NCBI GenBank assembly: GCA_016195115.1
Contig: JACQAI010000590.1
Span: forward strand, 1-5,913
Length of the DNA stretch: 5,913 nucleotides
Direction: 5' to 3'
Source: Pseudomonadota bacterium
GTDB taxonomy: Bacteria > Pseudomonadota > Alphaproteobacteria > Elsterales > Elsteraceae
The stretch's first letter is position 1. Each line of letters opens with the position of its first letter. Shown piece after piece: positions 1 to 5,763 of this stretch. A program made the position numbers and the translations under genes. The notes under the pieces were generated by a model. That model saw nothing but the letters and a program-made list of their open reading frames with translations. It had not been told where the DNA came from and did no database searches.

Positions 1-65
1 CTGCGCCCTCCGTGCTAAAAACTTCGGATCGCCAGGGCCACACCGTTGGCAGCTTGTGCGACGCG

Positions 66-395
66 TTAGTCGGCGAGGCCCATGACGAACGCCAGCGCGG
101 CGTTGAGTCGTGTCATGTCGTCTGCGCCGAGGCGACCGATCTGCCGGCTGATGCGATTGCGCCGGATCGTGACGGGCTTGTCGGCCATCACTTGAGACTC
201 GAGCCGCAGGCCGTTTTCGGCGCTCGGCGCGATGGCGACGCGAAAGGGCGGCGCGTCGGCGATGTCGGAGGTCATCTGGCAGACGATAACCGATGCATGG
301 GTGTCGGGAAACGCATCGGTCTGCACGATCACCGCCGGTCGTGGCTTGCCGTAGTCGCCGGCAGCCGCGACCAGCACCACGTCACCGCGCCTCAT
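66..395 (-). CDS. MazF/PemK-family endoribonuclease toxin
   Basis: A 109-residue protein, the usual size for MazF-fold toxins, which are sequence-specific ribonucleases that cut mRNA in the cytoplasm and are held inactive by their antitoxin. Visible family features are the N-terminal RRGDVVLV strand (residues 2-9), the KPRPAVIV block (17-24) and the LESQVMADKP segment (65-74). Arg19 and Thr42 line up with Arg29 and Thr52 of E. coli MazF, which are important for catalysis, so the toxin looks intact. I chose the ATG at 395 because the frame upstream of it (to 512) has no family similarity and runs antisense-like through the antitoxin gene. The start lies 14 bases inside the antitoxin gene and has no strong Shine-Dalgarno sequence, which suggests translation coupled to the antitoxin. 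The cleavage sequence cannot be told from this. Seen: motifs and overlap. Known: MazF function. Inferred: activity. Confidence 0.9.
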   Translation of the reverse strand: MRRGDVVLVAAAGDYGKPRPAVIVQTDAFPDTHASVIVCQMTSDIADAPPFRVAIAPSAENGLRLESQVMADKPVTIRRNRISRQIGRLGADDMTRLNAALAFVMGLAD

Positions 396-588
396 CGAAC
401 TCGGAAACCGCTTCGATCCACGCCAAGGCGTCCCGTTCACTCGCGGGCTTGAGGCGCGCCACCTGGCGCGCGATGCGCCGCCTGACCGTCTTGGACCGTG
501 CGTCCGGCACAACCAGGCGCAGCTCGCGCACGCCCAGCGCCCGTCGACGCGCGCGCATCTTTCGCATCCGCTCCGCCGGTGGCACCAT
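382..588 (-). CDS. MazE-like antitoxin (DUF3018 type)
   Basis: A 68-residue, very Arg-rich protein directly ahead of and overlapping the MazF-type toxin, the usual antitoxin-first order of type II systems. The N-terminal half (residues 8-45), with RMRKMRARRRALG, a central VVPD (26-29) and a basic helix, matches my memory of the DUF3018 'antitoxin MazE family' proteins and would bind DNA. The acidic, aromatic tail DALAWIEAVSEFDE (53-66) is the likely toxin-binding part. The ATG at 588 is preferred over Met8 and Met11 because GGGAG (595-599) sits six bases before it. The protein should neutralise the toxin and, with it, repress their own promoter. The palindromic repeats at 600-630 are a natural binding site. 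Family assignment is by motif recall and context; it is not E. coli MazE itself. Confidence 0.85.
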   Translation of the reverse strand: MVPPAERMRKMRARRRALGVRELRLVVPDARSKTVRRRIARQVARLKPASERDALAWIEAVSEFDEAR

Positions 589-599
589 GGCGATCTCCC

Positions 600-630
600 G
601 TGTAACGCGTGACAGAGTGTAACGCGTTAC
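600..630. promoter_or_regulatory. Tandem palindromic operator-like repeats upstream of the antitoxin
   Basis: The perfect 12-base palindrome GTAACGCGTTAC (619-630) is accompanied 17 bases away by a near copy, GTAACGCGTGAC (602-613). The direct repeat extends to GTGTAACGCGT at 600-610 and 617-627. One copy overlaps the -10 element and spacer of the candidate promoter, and the other covers the expected start of transcription. A repressor bound here would block RNA polymerase. Type II antitoxins commonly autoregulate this way, so the likely ligand is the antitoxin or the toxin-antitoxin complex (inference). A 17-base centre-to-centre distance is about 1.6 helical turns. Confidence 0.6.
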
Positions 631-644
631 GGTCCGGGAGACAA
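616..644 (-). promoter_or_regulatory. Candidate sigma-70-type promoter of the toxin-antitoxin operon
   Basis: Read on the minus strand, TTGTCT (639-644) and TACACT (616-621) are each four-of-six matches to the -35 and -10 consensus and are separated by exactly 17 bases. Transcription would begin near 608-610, about 20 bases before the antitoxin ATG. The promoter lies wholly in the gap between the ligase stop (656) and the antitoxin start, so the pair need not depend on ligase transcription. A palindrome fills part of the spacer. Prediction from sequence only. Confidence 0.55.
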
Positions 645-655
645 GCTGCAGTGCT

Positions 656-2287
656 TCACGCGGTCGGGAGCTTGTGGTCGCGGAACTGCTCGCGCAGCTT
701 GGTCTTCTGCAGCTTGCCGGTGGCGGTGTGGGGCAGCTCGGGGACGAACACGACGTCGTCGGGCAGCATCCACTTGGCCAGGCGCTCCGACAGATAGTCG
801 AGCACCGCCTCGCGGGTCGGCGTGCGGCCCGCTTTGGGCACCACGATCAATAACGGACGCTCGGCCCATTTCGGATGCGGCAGGCCGATCACCGCGGCTT
901 CGGCGATGTCGGGATGGCCGATCATCATGTTCTCGATGTCGATCGAGCTGATCCACTCGCCGCCCGACTTGATGACGTCCTTGTGGCGATCGACGACCTG
1001 TAAAAATCCTTCCGGACAGATCGTGCAGACGTCGCCGGTGCGGAACCAGCCGTCCTTGTCGAACGCCGCGTCGGTCGCCGCCTGGTCGTTGTAGTAGCCG
1101 CTGATCACCCACGGCCCGCGCACCAGCAGCTCACCGCGCGACGCGCCATCGTGCGCGACCTCGTTGCCCTCGGCGTCGACCAGCTTCATGTCGACGCAAT
1201 AGAGCGCGCGACCCTGCTTCAGCTTGTAGTCGTATTGGCGCTCCTTGGGCAGGTCGAGCAGCTTGCCCGACAGCATCACGAGGCTGCCGACCGGGCTCAT
1301 CTCGGTCATGCCCCAGCCGTGGGTCGCGCGCACGCCGTGGGTCTCCTCGAAGCTCTTCACCATGGCGAGCGGCACCGCCGAGCCGCCGACGAGGAGGCGC
1401 TTCAAGGTGCTGAACGTGAGCTTGTTGTCCTCCATGTGGCGCAGCAGGGCGAGCCACACCGTCGGCACGCCCGAGGTCGAGGTCACGCCCTCGGCCTCGA
1501 ACAGCGCGTGCAGGCTGGCGCCGTCGTAGGCCGCGCCGGGCAGCACCAGCTTGGCGCCGCACATCGGTGCCAGATAGGGGATCGCCCAGGCATTGGCGTG
1601 GAACATCGGCACGATCGGGCAGATGACGTCGCGGTTGGTCATCTCCATCGCCAGCGCCGTAACCAGGCCGTGCAGCACGGTCGAGCGATGGCTGTAGAGC
1701 ACGCCCTTGGGATTGCCGGTGGTGCCCGAGGTGTAGCACAGCGACGAGGCGTCGTTCTCGTCGAACTCCGGCCACGTGAGTTCGTCCGACTCGGCGGCCA
1801 GCAGGTCCTCGTAGCACAGCACCTTGGGCAAGGTGGTCTGCGGCATGTGCGCACGATCCGTCATGATCACGACCGCCTCGACCGGGGACAGCTGGTTGAC
1901 CAGCTTCTCGACCAGCGGCACGAAGGTGAGGTCGACGAACAGCAGCCGATCGGCGGCGTGGTTGACGATGTAGGTGATCTGGTCGGTGAACAGCCGGGGA
2001 TTGATGGTGTGGCAGACCAGGCCGATGCCCGAGATGCCGTAATAGAGCTCGAAGTGGCGAAAGCCGTTCCAGCCGAGCGTGCCGATGCGGTCGCCCGGCT
2101 TCATGCCGAGGCGGCGTAGCGCGTTGGCCAGCTGCTTGGTACGCGGCAGGGCGTCGGCATAGCTGTAGCGGTGGATCGGCCCCTCGATCGTGCGCGACAC
2201 GATCTCGGTGCCGCCGTGATAGCGCGCCGCGTAGTCGATCAGCGACGAGACCAGCAGCGGCCGGTCCATCATCAAGCCGCGCAGCAT
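656..2287 (-). CDS. AMP-forming acyl-CoA ligase, DmdB / medium-chain fatty-acid type
   Basis: A 543-residue member of the ANL adenylating enzyme superfamily that would use ATP and CoA to turn a carboxylic acid into its acyl-CoA through an acyl-adenylate. Visible core motifs in order are the phosphate loop YTSGTTGNPKG (185-195), HGWGMTEMSP (323-332), WFRTGD (414-419, Asp419 for ribose), DRHKDVIKSGGEWIS (433-447, the hinge region) and PHTATGKLQK (519-528), with Lys525 as the expected catalytic lysine. The N-terminus (MLRGLMMDRPLLVSSLIDYA) and the KSGGEWISS segment resemble the 3-methylmercaptopropionate-CoA ligase DmdB and related medium-chain ligases. Substrate cannot be fixed from sequence; a methylthio-, short- or medium-chain acid is likely. 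The start at 2287 is set by the conserved N-terminus and a strong ribosome site six bases before it. The frame stays open far upstream only as the antisense of the next gene. It is transcribed divergently from the dehydrogenase gene and reads towards the toxin-antitoxin operon. Confidence 0.93.
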   Translation of the reverse strand: MLRGLMMDRPLLVSSLIDYAARYHGGTEIVSRTIEGPIHRYSYADALPRTKQLANALRRLGMKPGDRIGTLGWNGFRHFELYYGISGIGLVCHTINPRLFTDQITYIVNHAADRLLFVDLTFVPLVEKLVNQLSPVEAVVIMTDRAHMPQTTLPKVLCYEDLLAAESDELTWPEFDENDASSLCYTSGTTGNPKGVLYSHRSTVLHGLVTALAMEMTNRDVICPIVPMFHANAWAIPYLAPMCGAKLVLPGAAYDGASLHALFEAEGVTSTSGVPTVWLALLRHMEDNKLTFSTLKRLLVGGSAVPLAMVKSFEETHGVRATHGWGMTEMSPVGSLVMLSGKLLDLPKERQYDYKLKQGRALYCVDMKLVDAEGNEVAHDGASRGELLVRGPWVISGYYNDQAATDAAFDKDGWFRTGDVCTICPEGFLQVVDRHKDVIKSGGEWISSIDIENMMIGHPDIAEAAVIGLPHPKWAERPLLIVVPKAGRTPTREAVLDYLSERLAKWMLPDDVVFVPELPHTATGKLQKTKLREQFRDHKLPTA

Positions 2288-2293
2288 GACGCC

Positions 2294-2301
2294 ACCTCCC
2301 T
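2294..2301 (-). promoter_or_regulatory. Ribosome binding site of the acyl-CoA ligase
   Basis: AGGGAGGT on the minus strand lies six bases upstream of the ATG at 2287. It decides the start against the much longer open frame that continues to 3184 through the antisense of the neighbouring gene. Confidence 0.8.
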
Positions 2302-2332
2302 GTTCCCCGTCTGCGGCGGGGGTGCTATGGCG

Positions 2333-2442
2333 TAGCGCGGCAGGGCGCGCAGCGCCCGCGAGCGCGACCAGCATCCCCAGCGCGGTGCCAAGACCCGCCG
2401 CGCTTTGCTTTATGCGCTCGCGGGGCTTCGCCCCTGCCGCTA
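2333..2442. repeat. Large imperfect inverted repeat, REP/BIME-like, in the divergent intergenic region
   Basis: Two inverted copies of a roughly 30-base element face each other, at 2333-2365 (plus) and 2414-2442 (minus), separated by 48 bases. Their inner ends match perfectly over 11 bases (CCCGCGAGCGC at 2355-2365; complement at 2414-2424), and their outer ends share TAGC and GGCAGGG blocks. Each copy can also fold alone: GGGCGC/GCGCCC with a three-base loop at 2343-2357, and GGGGC/GCCCC with loop TTC at 2422-2434. This dual palindrome layout is that of REP/BIME-type elements. The 219-base region must also contain the promoters of both divergent genes, but I see no convincing -35/-10 pair there. 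Genome copy number is unknown. Confidence 0.5.
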
Positions 2443-2493
2443 GAAGTATCGAAAAGCCCGCGCGCCGACAACCTGGCCGCCGGCTGGTTGGGC

Positions 2494-2501
2494 GAGGGAG
2501 G
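2494..2501 (+). promoter_or_regulatory. Ribosome binding site deciding a GTG start
   Basis: GAGGGAGG lies five bases before the GTG at 2507. It supports that non-ATG start, as does the placement of the Rossmann motif only six residues into the protein. Confidence 0.8.
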
Positions 2502-2506
2502 CAAGC

Positions 2507-3370
2507 GTGGCGGCAGAGGTGATCGGCGTGGTCGGCGCCGGCTTGATGGGCGCGGAGATCGCGCTGGTCTATGCGCTGGCGGGGCACCGCGTGCTGCTCA
2601 ATGACGTGTCGGAGGACAAGCTGGAGGCGGCGCGGGCGCGGCTGGCCGACATCGTCGACAAGGGGCTGAAGCGCGGCTTCGTCGCGGCGGCCCGGGCCGA
2701 CGGCGCGCTCGACCGGCTCGAGACCACGACCGAGCTGGCGCGCTTCGCCGAGTGCGACGCCATCACCGAGGCGGTGTTCGAGGACGAGGCCGTCAAGGCC
2801 GCGGCGTGGCGCGCGCTCGACGCGGTCGCGCGGCCGCACTGCATCTTCGCCAGCAACACCTCGACCCTGCCGATCTCGAGCCTGGCCGCCGCGGTGGCGC
2901 CGGCGCGCCGGCCGCGCTTCATCGGCACGAACTATTTCTCGCCGGTGTCGCGCATGAAGCTGGTCGAGGTCATCCCGGCGTTCGACACCAGCGAGGAGAC
3001 GGTCGCAACCACGACCCGGCTGTGCCGCGATGCCGACAAGGTGCCGATCCGCGTCAAGGACGTCGCCGGCTTCGCGGTCAACCGCGCGCTCCACGCCTTC
3101 ATGATCGAGGCGGTGCGCCTGGTCGAGGAAGGCGTGGTCGGCGCCGAGGAGTTCGACACCGCGTGCCGGCTCGGGCTCGGCCACGCGGTCGGCCCGTTCG
3201 AGCTGATGGACCTAGTCAGCTCGAGCCTGTGCCTGCAGGTCCAGGAGATCCTGCACGAGGCCTACGGCGAGCGCTTCCGGCCGCCGGCGCTGCTCAAGCA
3301 GAAGGTGCGCGCCGGCCACGATGGCCGCCGGGTCGGCATCGGGTGGCGGATACCGCCGGCGAAGGTTTGA
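2507..3370 (+). CDS. 3-hydroxyacyl-CoA dehydrogenase family protein (catalytic His replaced by Asn)
   Basis: A 287-residue protein, the normal length for single-domain-pair 3-hydroxyacyl/3-hydroxybutyryl-CoA dehydrogenases, which oxidise L-3-hydroxyacyl-CoA with NAD. The N-terminal Rossmann fold begins with GVVGAGLMG (7-15), with Asp33 in position to bind the NAD ribose. SNTST (116-120), MKLVEV (150-155) and GFAVNR (188-193) are family blocks, and the C-terminal helical domain follows (about 187-285). By alignment with human HADH, Ser119, Glu154 and Asn192 are conserved. The HFFNPV block, however, reads NYFSPV (142-147), so the catalytic His158 position is Asn142. The usual C-terminal GxGWY motif also reads GIGWRIPP without the aromatic. 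This may be a subfamily with altered chemistry or a non-catalytic homologue; I cannot tell. Translation starts at GTG with a good ribosome site. The gene is divergent from the acyl-CoA ligase, consistent with a shared acyl-CoA pathway, but substrate is unassigned. Confidence 0.87.
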   Translation: MAAEVIGVVGAGLMGAEIALVYALAGHRVLLNDVSEDKLEAARARLADIVDKGLKRGFVAAARADGALDRLETTTELARFAECDAITEAVFEDEAVKAAAWRALDAVARPHCIFASNTSTLPISSLAAAVAPARRPRFIGTNYFSPVSRMKLVEVIPAFDTSEETVATTTRLCRDADKVPIRVKDVAGFAVNRALHAFMIEAVRLVEEGVVGAEEFDTACRLGLGHAVGPFELMDLVSSSLCLQVQEILHEAYGERFRPPALLKQKVRAGHDGRRVGIGWRIPPAKV

Positions 3371-3372
3371 TG

Positions 3373-3414
3373 GCGGCGGGACGCCGCGGGGCCTGATCGC
3401 GGCAGGTTGCCGCG
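3373..3414 (+). terminator. Two tandem GC-rich hairpins after the dehydrogenase gene
   Basis: Immediately after the stop codon are two perfect small stem-loops: GCGGCG/CGCCGC with loop GGA (3373-3387) and CGCGGCA/TGCCGCG with loop GGT (3398-3414). No T-run follows either, so they are not standard intrinsic terminators. They could act as transcript 3'-end stabilisers, attenuate read-through into the binding-protein gene, or be chance in GC-rich DNA. Confidence 0.3.
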
Positions 3415-3493
3415 CCCACGCCCGGCGCCGGCCCGGCTGTCGAATTCGGCCCGTGCATCGGTTATGGTGCGGCCAACCCGACAACCAGCCGTC

Positions 3494-3501
3494 AGGGAGG
3501 G
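3494..3501 (+). promoter_or_regulatory. Ribosome binding site of the TRAP binding protein
   Basis: AGGGAGGG lies six bases before the ATG at 3508. It fixes the start just ahead of the twin-arginine signal. The strength of this site fits a highly expressed periplasmic binding protein. Confidence 0.8.
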
Positions 3502-3507
3502 TCCCCC

Positions 3508-4638
3508 ATGGCCAAGTCCGATGCGAAGTCATTGAAGCGTCGTCAGTTCCTCACCCGCGCCGGGCTCGGTGCCGCGGCCGCGACGACGATCGCCGCACCG
3601 GCGATCGCGCAGAGCATGCCGGAGCTCAAGTGGCGGCTCGCGTCGAGCTTCCCGAAGAGCCTGGACACGCTGTTCGGCGGCTCCGACCACATGGCCAAGC
3701 GCGTCGCCGAGGCGACCGACAACAAGTTCCAGATCCGCACCTTCGCCGCCGGCGAGATCGTGCCGCCGTTCCAGGTGCTCGACGCGGTGCAGAACGGCAC
3801 GGTCGAGATGGCGCACACCGCGGCCTACTACTTCATCGGCAAGGACATCACCTTCGCACTCGATTGCACGGTGCCGTTCGGCATGAACACGCGCCAGCAG
3901 AACGCCTGGTGGACGCACGGCGGCGGCGCCGAGCTGCTGCGCGAGTTCTACAAGGACTACAACGTCTACAATATCCCGACCGGCAACACCGGCGCCCAGA
4001 TGGGCGGCTGGTTCCGCAAGGAGATCAAGACCGTCGCCGACCTCAAGGGGCTCAAGTTCCGCATCGGCGGCTTCGCCGGCCAGGTGCTCGACAAGCTCGG
4101 CGTGATTCCCCAGCAGATCCCCGGCGGCGACATCTATCCGTCGCTCGAGAAGGGCACGATCGACGCCGCCGAGTGGGTGGGCCCGTACGATGACGAAAAA
4201 CTCGGCTTCTACAAGGTCGCGAAGTTCTACTACTACCCGGGCTGGTGGGAAGGCGGCACGCAGATCTCGAGCTACGTCGGGCTCGACAAGTGGAACACGC
4301 TGCCCAAGGCCTACCAGACGATCCTCGAGACCGCGTGCGCCGAGGCCAATACCTGGATGATCGGCAAGTACGACGCGCAGAATCCCGACGCGCTCAAGCG
4401 CCTGCTCGCCGGCGGCGCGCAGCTGCGCGCGTTCCCGGCCGAGATCATGGACGCCTGCTACAAGGCGGCGCAGACCGTCTTTGCCGAGACGTCGGCCAAG
4501 AACGCCAAGTTCAAGAAGGTGTACGACTCGTACAAGAAGTTCCTCGACGAGGAGTACGAGTGGTTCCAGGTCGCCGAGAGCACCTACGACAATTTCATGG
4601 TGCGGGCGACCCGCGCGGCGCGCAACAAGAAGGCCTGA
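3508..4638 (+). CDS. dctP: TRAP transporter periplasmic substrate-binding protein, DctP family, TakP-like
   Basis: A 376-residue binding protein that would capture a carboxylate in the periplasm and deliver it to a DctQ/DctM membrane pair. The N-terminus has a twin-arginine (Tat) signal: KRRQFL (10-15), a hydrophobic Ala-rich stretch (18-31), and AIA followed by Gln35 as the likely cleavage point. The mature part closely resembles my recollection of Rhodobacter sphaeroides TakP, which binds 2-oxo acids with a sodium ion: WRLASSFPKSLDT (42-54), GNTGAQMGGWFR (159-170), GGDIYPSLEKGTIDA (206-220), EWVGPYDDEKLGF (222-234) and YYPGWWEGG (242-250). Gln164, Glu222 and Trp223 correspond to TakP ligand or sodium contacts as I remember them, and Arg185 is the usual TRAP carboxylate-binding arginine. 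A 2-oxo acid or similar small carboxylate is therefore the best guess. No membrane subunit gene lies on either side, so it is an orphan within this window. It is separated by 137 bases from the upstream dehydrogenase gene and ends before a strong terminator. Confidence 0.94.
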   Translation: MAKSDAKSLKRRQFLTRAGLGAAAATTIAAPAIAQSMPELKWRLASSFPKSLDTLFGGSDHMAKRVAEATDNKFQIRTFAAGEIVPPFQVLDAVQNGTVEMAHTAAYYFIGKDITFALDCTVPFGMNTRQQNAWWTHGGGAELLREFYKDYNVYNIPTGNTGAQMGGWFRKEIKTVADLKGLKFRIGGFAGQVLDKLGVIPQQIPGGDIYPSLEKGTIDAAEWVGPYDDEKLGFYKVAKFYYYPGWWEGGTQISSYVGLDKWNTLPKAYQTILETACAEANTWMIGKYDAQNPDALKRLLAGGAQLRAFPAEIMDACYKAAQTVFAETSAKNAKFKKVYDSYKKFLDEEYEWFQVAESTYDNFMVRATRAARNKKA

Positions 4639-4660
4639 CGCGGCGGTCGGCACGCCACGG

Positions 4661-4686
4661 AAAGCCCCGCTTCGGCGGGGCTTTTT
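4661..4686 (+). terminator. Intrinsic terminator after the TRAP binding protein
   Basis: A perfect ten-base stem, AAAGCCCCGC (4661-4670) with GCGGGGCTTT (4675-4684), is closed by the very stable TTCG tetraloop and followed by further T residues, giving a run of five T (4682-4686). It begins 22 bases after the stop codon. It also lies just beyond the convergent ParA-like stop at 4690. On that strand the stem ends in only three T, so it may terminate both genes but should work best for the plus strand. Confidence 0.92.
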
Positions 4687-4689
4687 CGT

Positions 4690-5763
4690 TCAGTGGAGCA
4701 GCGCCGCGGCGTGCGAGGCGATGTCGAGGAGGCGCGGCCCGAGCATGGCGCCGAGCACGACGCCGGCGACCGCGACCGCGAGGTGGCTCATGCCGAGCTT
4801 GAGCGCCGGCGGCAGCGGTCTTATCGCGTGCACCGCGGGGGCGTCGTCCGGCGCCGCGCCGGTCGCGCCGGCGGGGCGCGCCTGGGCGAGCGTGGCGGTC
4901 TCGTTGCGGAAGCGCTCGAGCGTGTCGAGCGCCTTGTCGTGGGTCAGCACGATCTCCTGGGTCGCCGGCAGCGCCGCGGCCGCGGCGCGCGCGCGGCGCC
5001 GGCTCAAGAACTCCTCGGTCACCGAGAGATAGTTCTGCGACGACAGCGCGTGGGGATTGAACGCGCAGACCGGCAGGCGGCGCAGCGCCGCCTTGACGAT
5101 CTCGCGATCGCGCGGGATCTCGAGATCGAACACGTGGCTGCGATATTCCTTGCGCAGCAGATTGGCGAAATGCCGGCTGATGTTGTCGTTCTCCATCATC
5201 GTGAGGAGAATGCCGTCTAGCCTCAGGTTTCGGTTGAGCCCGGCCTGGATCTTCTGGACGACGTCGAAGGTGCGCTGCAGCCCGTCATAGGCGAACGCGG
5301 TCGGCGTCACCGGAATCAGCACCGAGTGCGAGGCGGTCAGCGCGTTGGCCGACAACAGGCCGAACGCCGGCGGACAGTCGAAGATCAGGAAGTCGTAGGA
5401 AAGCTCGGAATTGTAGATCAGCTCGCTGATCGACTTCTGCGAGCGCAGCTCGCTGCCGAGCCGCGTCTCGATGTTGGCCAGGCTGACCGAGGACGGCAGC
5501 AGCGACACGCGCTCGAAGCGGGTCGGCCCGATCGCCTCCTCGGCCGTGCCGGTGCCGCTCAGCAGGTCCTGCAGGCTGCGCAGGGGGCTGCCCTCGTAGC
5601 CGAGGCTGCGCGTCGCGTTGCCCTGGGCGTCGAGATCGACCAGCAACACCGAGCGGCCGTGCGCCGCCAGGCACATCGCCAGGTTGACGCTGGTGGTGGT
5701 CTTCGCGATGCCGCCTTTCTGATTGTAGATCGAGAGGATGCAGCCCGGTTGATCGCTGGTCAT
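4690..5763 (-). CDS. ParA/Soj-family ATPase with C-terminal extension and predicted membrane helix
   Basis: A 357-residue protein. Residues 8-255 form a typical ParA/Soj ATPase, the family of dimerising ATPases that position DNA or protein cargo. The deviant Walker A is KGGIAKTT (16-23, signature Lys16 and catalytic Lys21), followed by DLDAQGNAT (43-51) and the Walker B segment FLIFDCPP (125-132). SVLIPVTP (147-154) and a C-terminal EIPRDREIVKAA segment (215-226) are also usual for Soj. Unlike standard ParA of about 250-260 residues, there are roughly 100 more residues: an Arg/Ala-rich stretch (255-265), a charged probable helix (268-295), a Pro/Ala-rich linker (296-321), then a hydrophobic stretch at about 325-341 flanked by Lys322 and Arg344, which looks like a membrane anchor. 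Start: Met at 5763, directly before the ATPase fold. A start at 5898 would add 45 Ala-rich residues unlike the family. The chosen ATG has no strong Shine-Dalgarno. No ParB gene is in the window, so cargo and role are unknown. Confidence 0.9.
   Translation of the reverse strand: MTSDQPGCILSIYNQKGGIAKTTTSVNLAMCLAAHGRSVLLVDLDAQGNATRSLGYEGSPLRSLQDLLSGTGTAEEAIGPTRFERVSLLPSSVSLANIETRLGSELRSQKSISELIYNSELSYDFLIFDCPPAFGLLSANALTASHSVLIPVTPTAFAYDGLQRTFDVVQKIQAGLNRNLRLDGILLTMMENDNISRHFANLLRKEYRSHVFDLEIPRDREIVKAALRRLPVCAFNPHALSSQNYLSVTEEFLSRRRARAAAAALPATQEIVLTHDKALDTLERFRNETATLAQARPAGATGAAPDDAPAVHAIRPLPPALKLGMSHLAVAVAGVVLGAMLGPRLLDIASHAAALLH

Noticed and set aside
16..21. Walker A variant KGGIAKTT of the ParA-like protein as unusual (residue numbers)
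   Set aside because: It fits the KGGxxKT deviant Walker A consensus. Ala before the catalytic Lys is, as far as I recall, common in ParA relatives.
1..65. Possible RNA gene or terminator downstream of the toxin
   Set aside because: No cloverleaf, stable stem with T-run, or coding signal was found in this short stretch.
1151..2119. Plus-strand open frame of 322 codons opposite the ligase
   Set aside because: It lies wholly within the ligase gene. The translation is His/Arg/Ala-rich low-complexity sequence typical of a shadow frame.
2286..2522. Possible small gene in the divergent intergenic region
   Set aside because: The 78-codon frame overlaps both flanking gene starts and mostly translates the inverted repeat. 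No independent ribosome site or family match.
2288..3184. N-terminal extension of the ligase frame to 842 residues
   Set aside because: The added stretch is the exact antisense of the dehydrogenase gene, has no family similarity, and the true start at 2287 has a strong ribosome site and the conserved N-terminus.
3463..3468. TATGGT as a -10 element for the TRAP binding protein
   Set aside because: No acceptable -35 hexamer occurs 16-18 bases upstream, so a promoter cannot be supported, although one is probably present in 3371-3507.
3529..4653. Long minus-strand open frame (374 codons) opposite the TRAP binding protein
   Set aside because: It is antisense to a clear Tat-signal binding-protein gene. 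Such open antisense frames are expected from GC-rich codon bias, and its translation resembles no known family.
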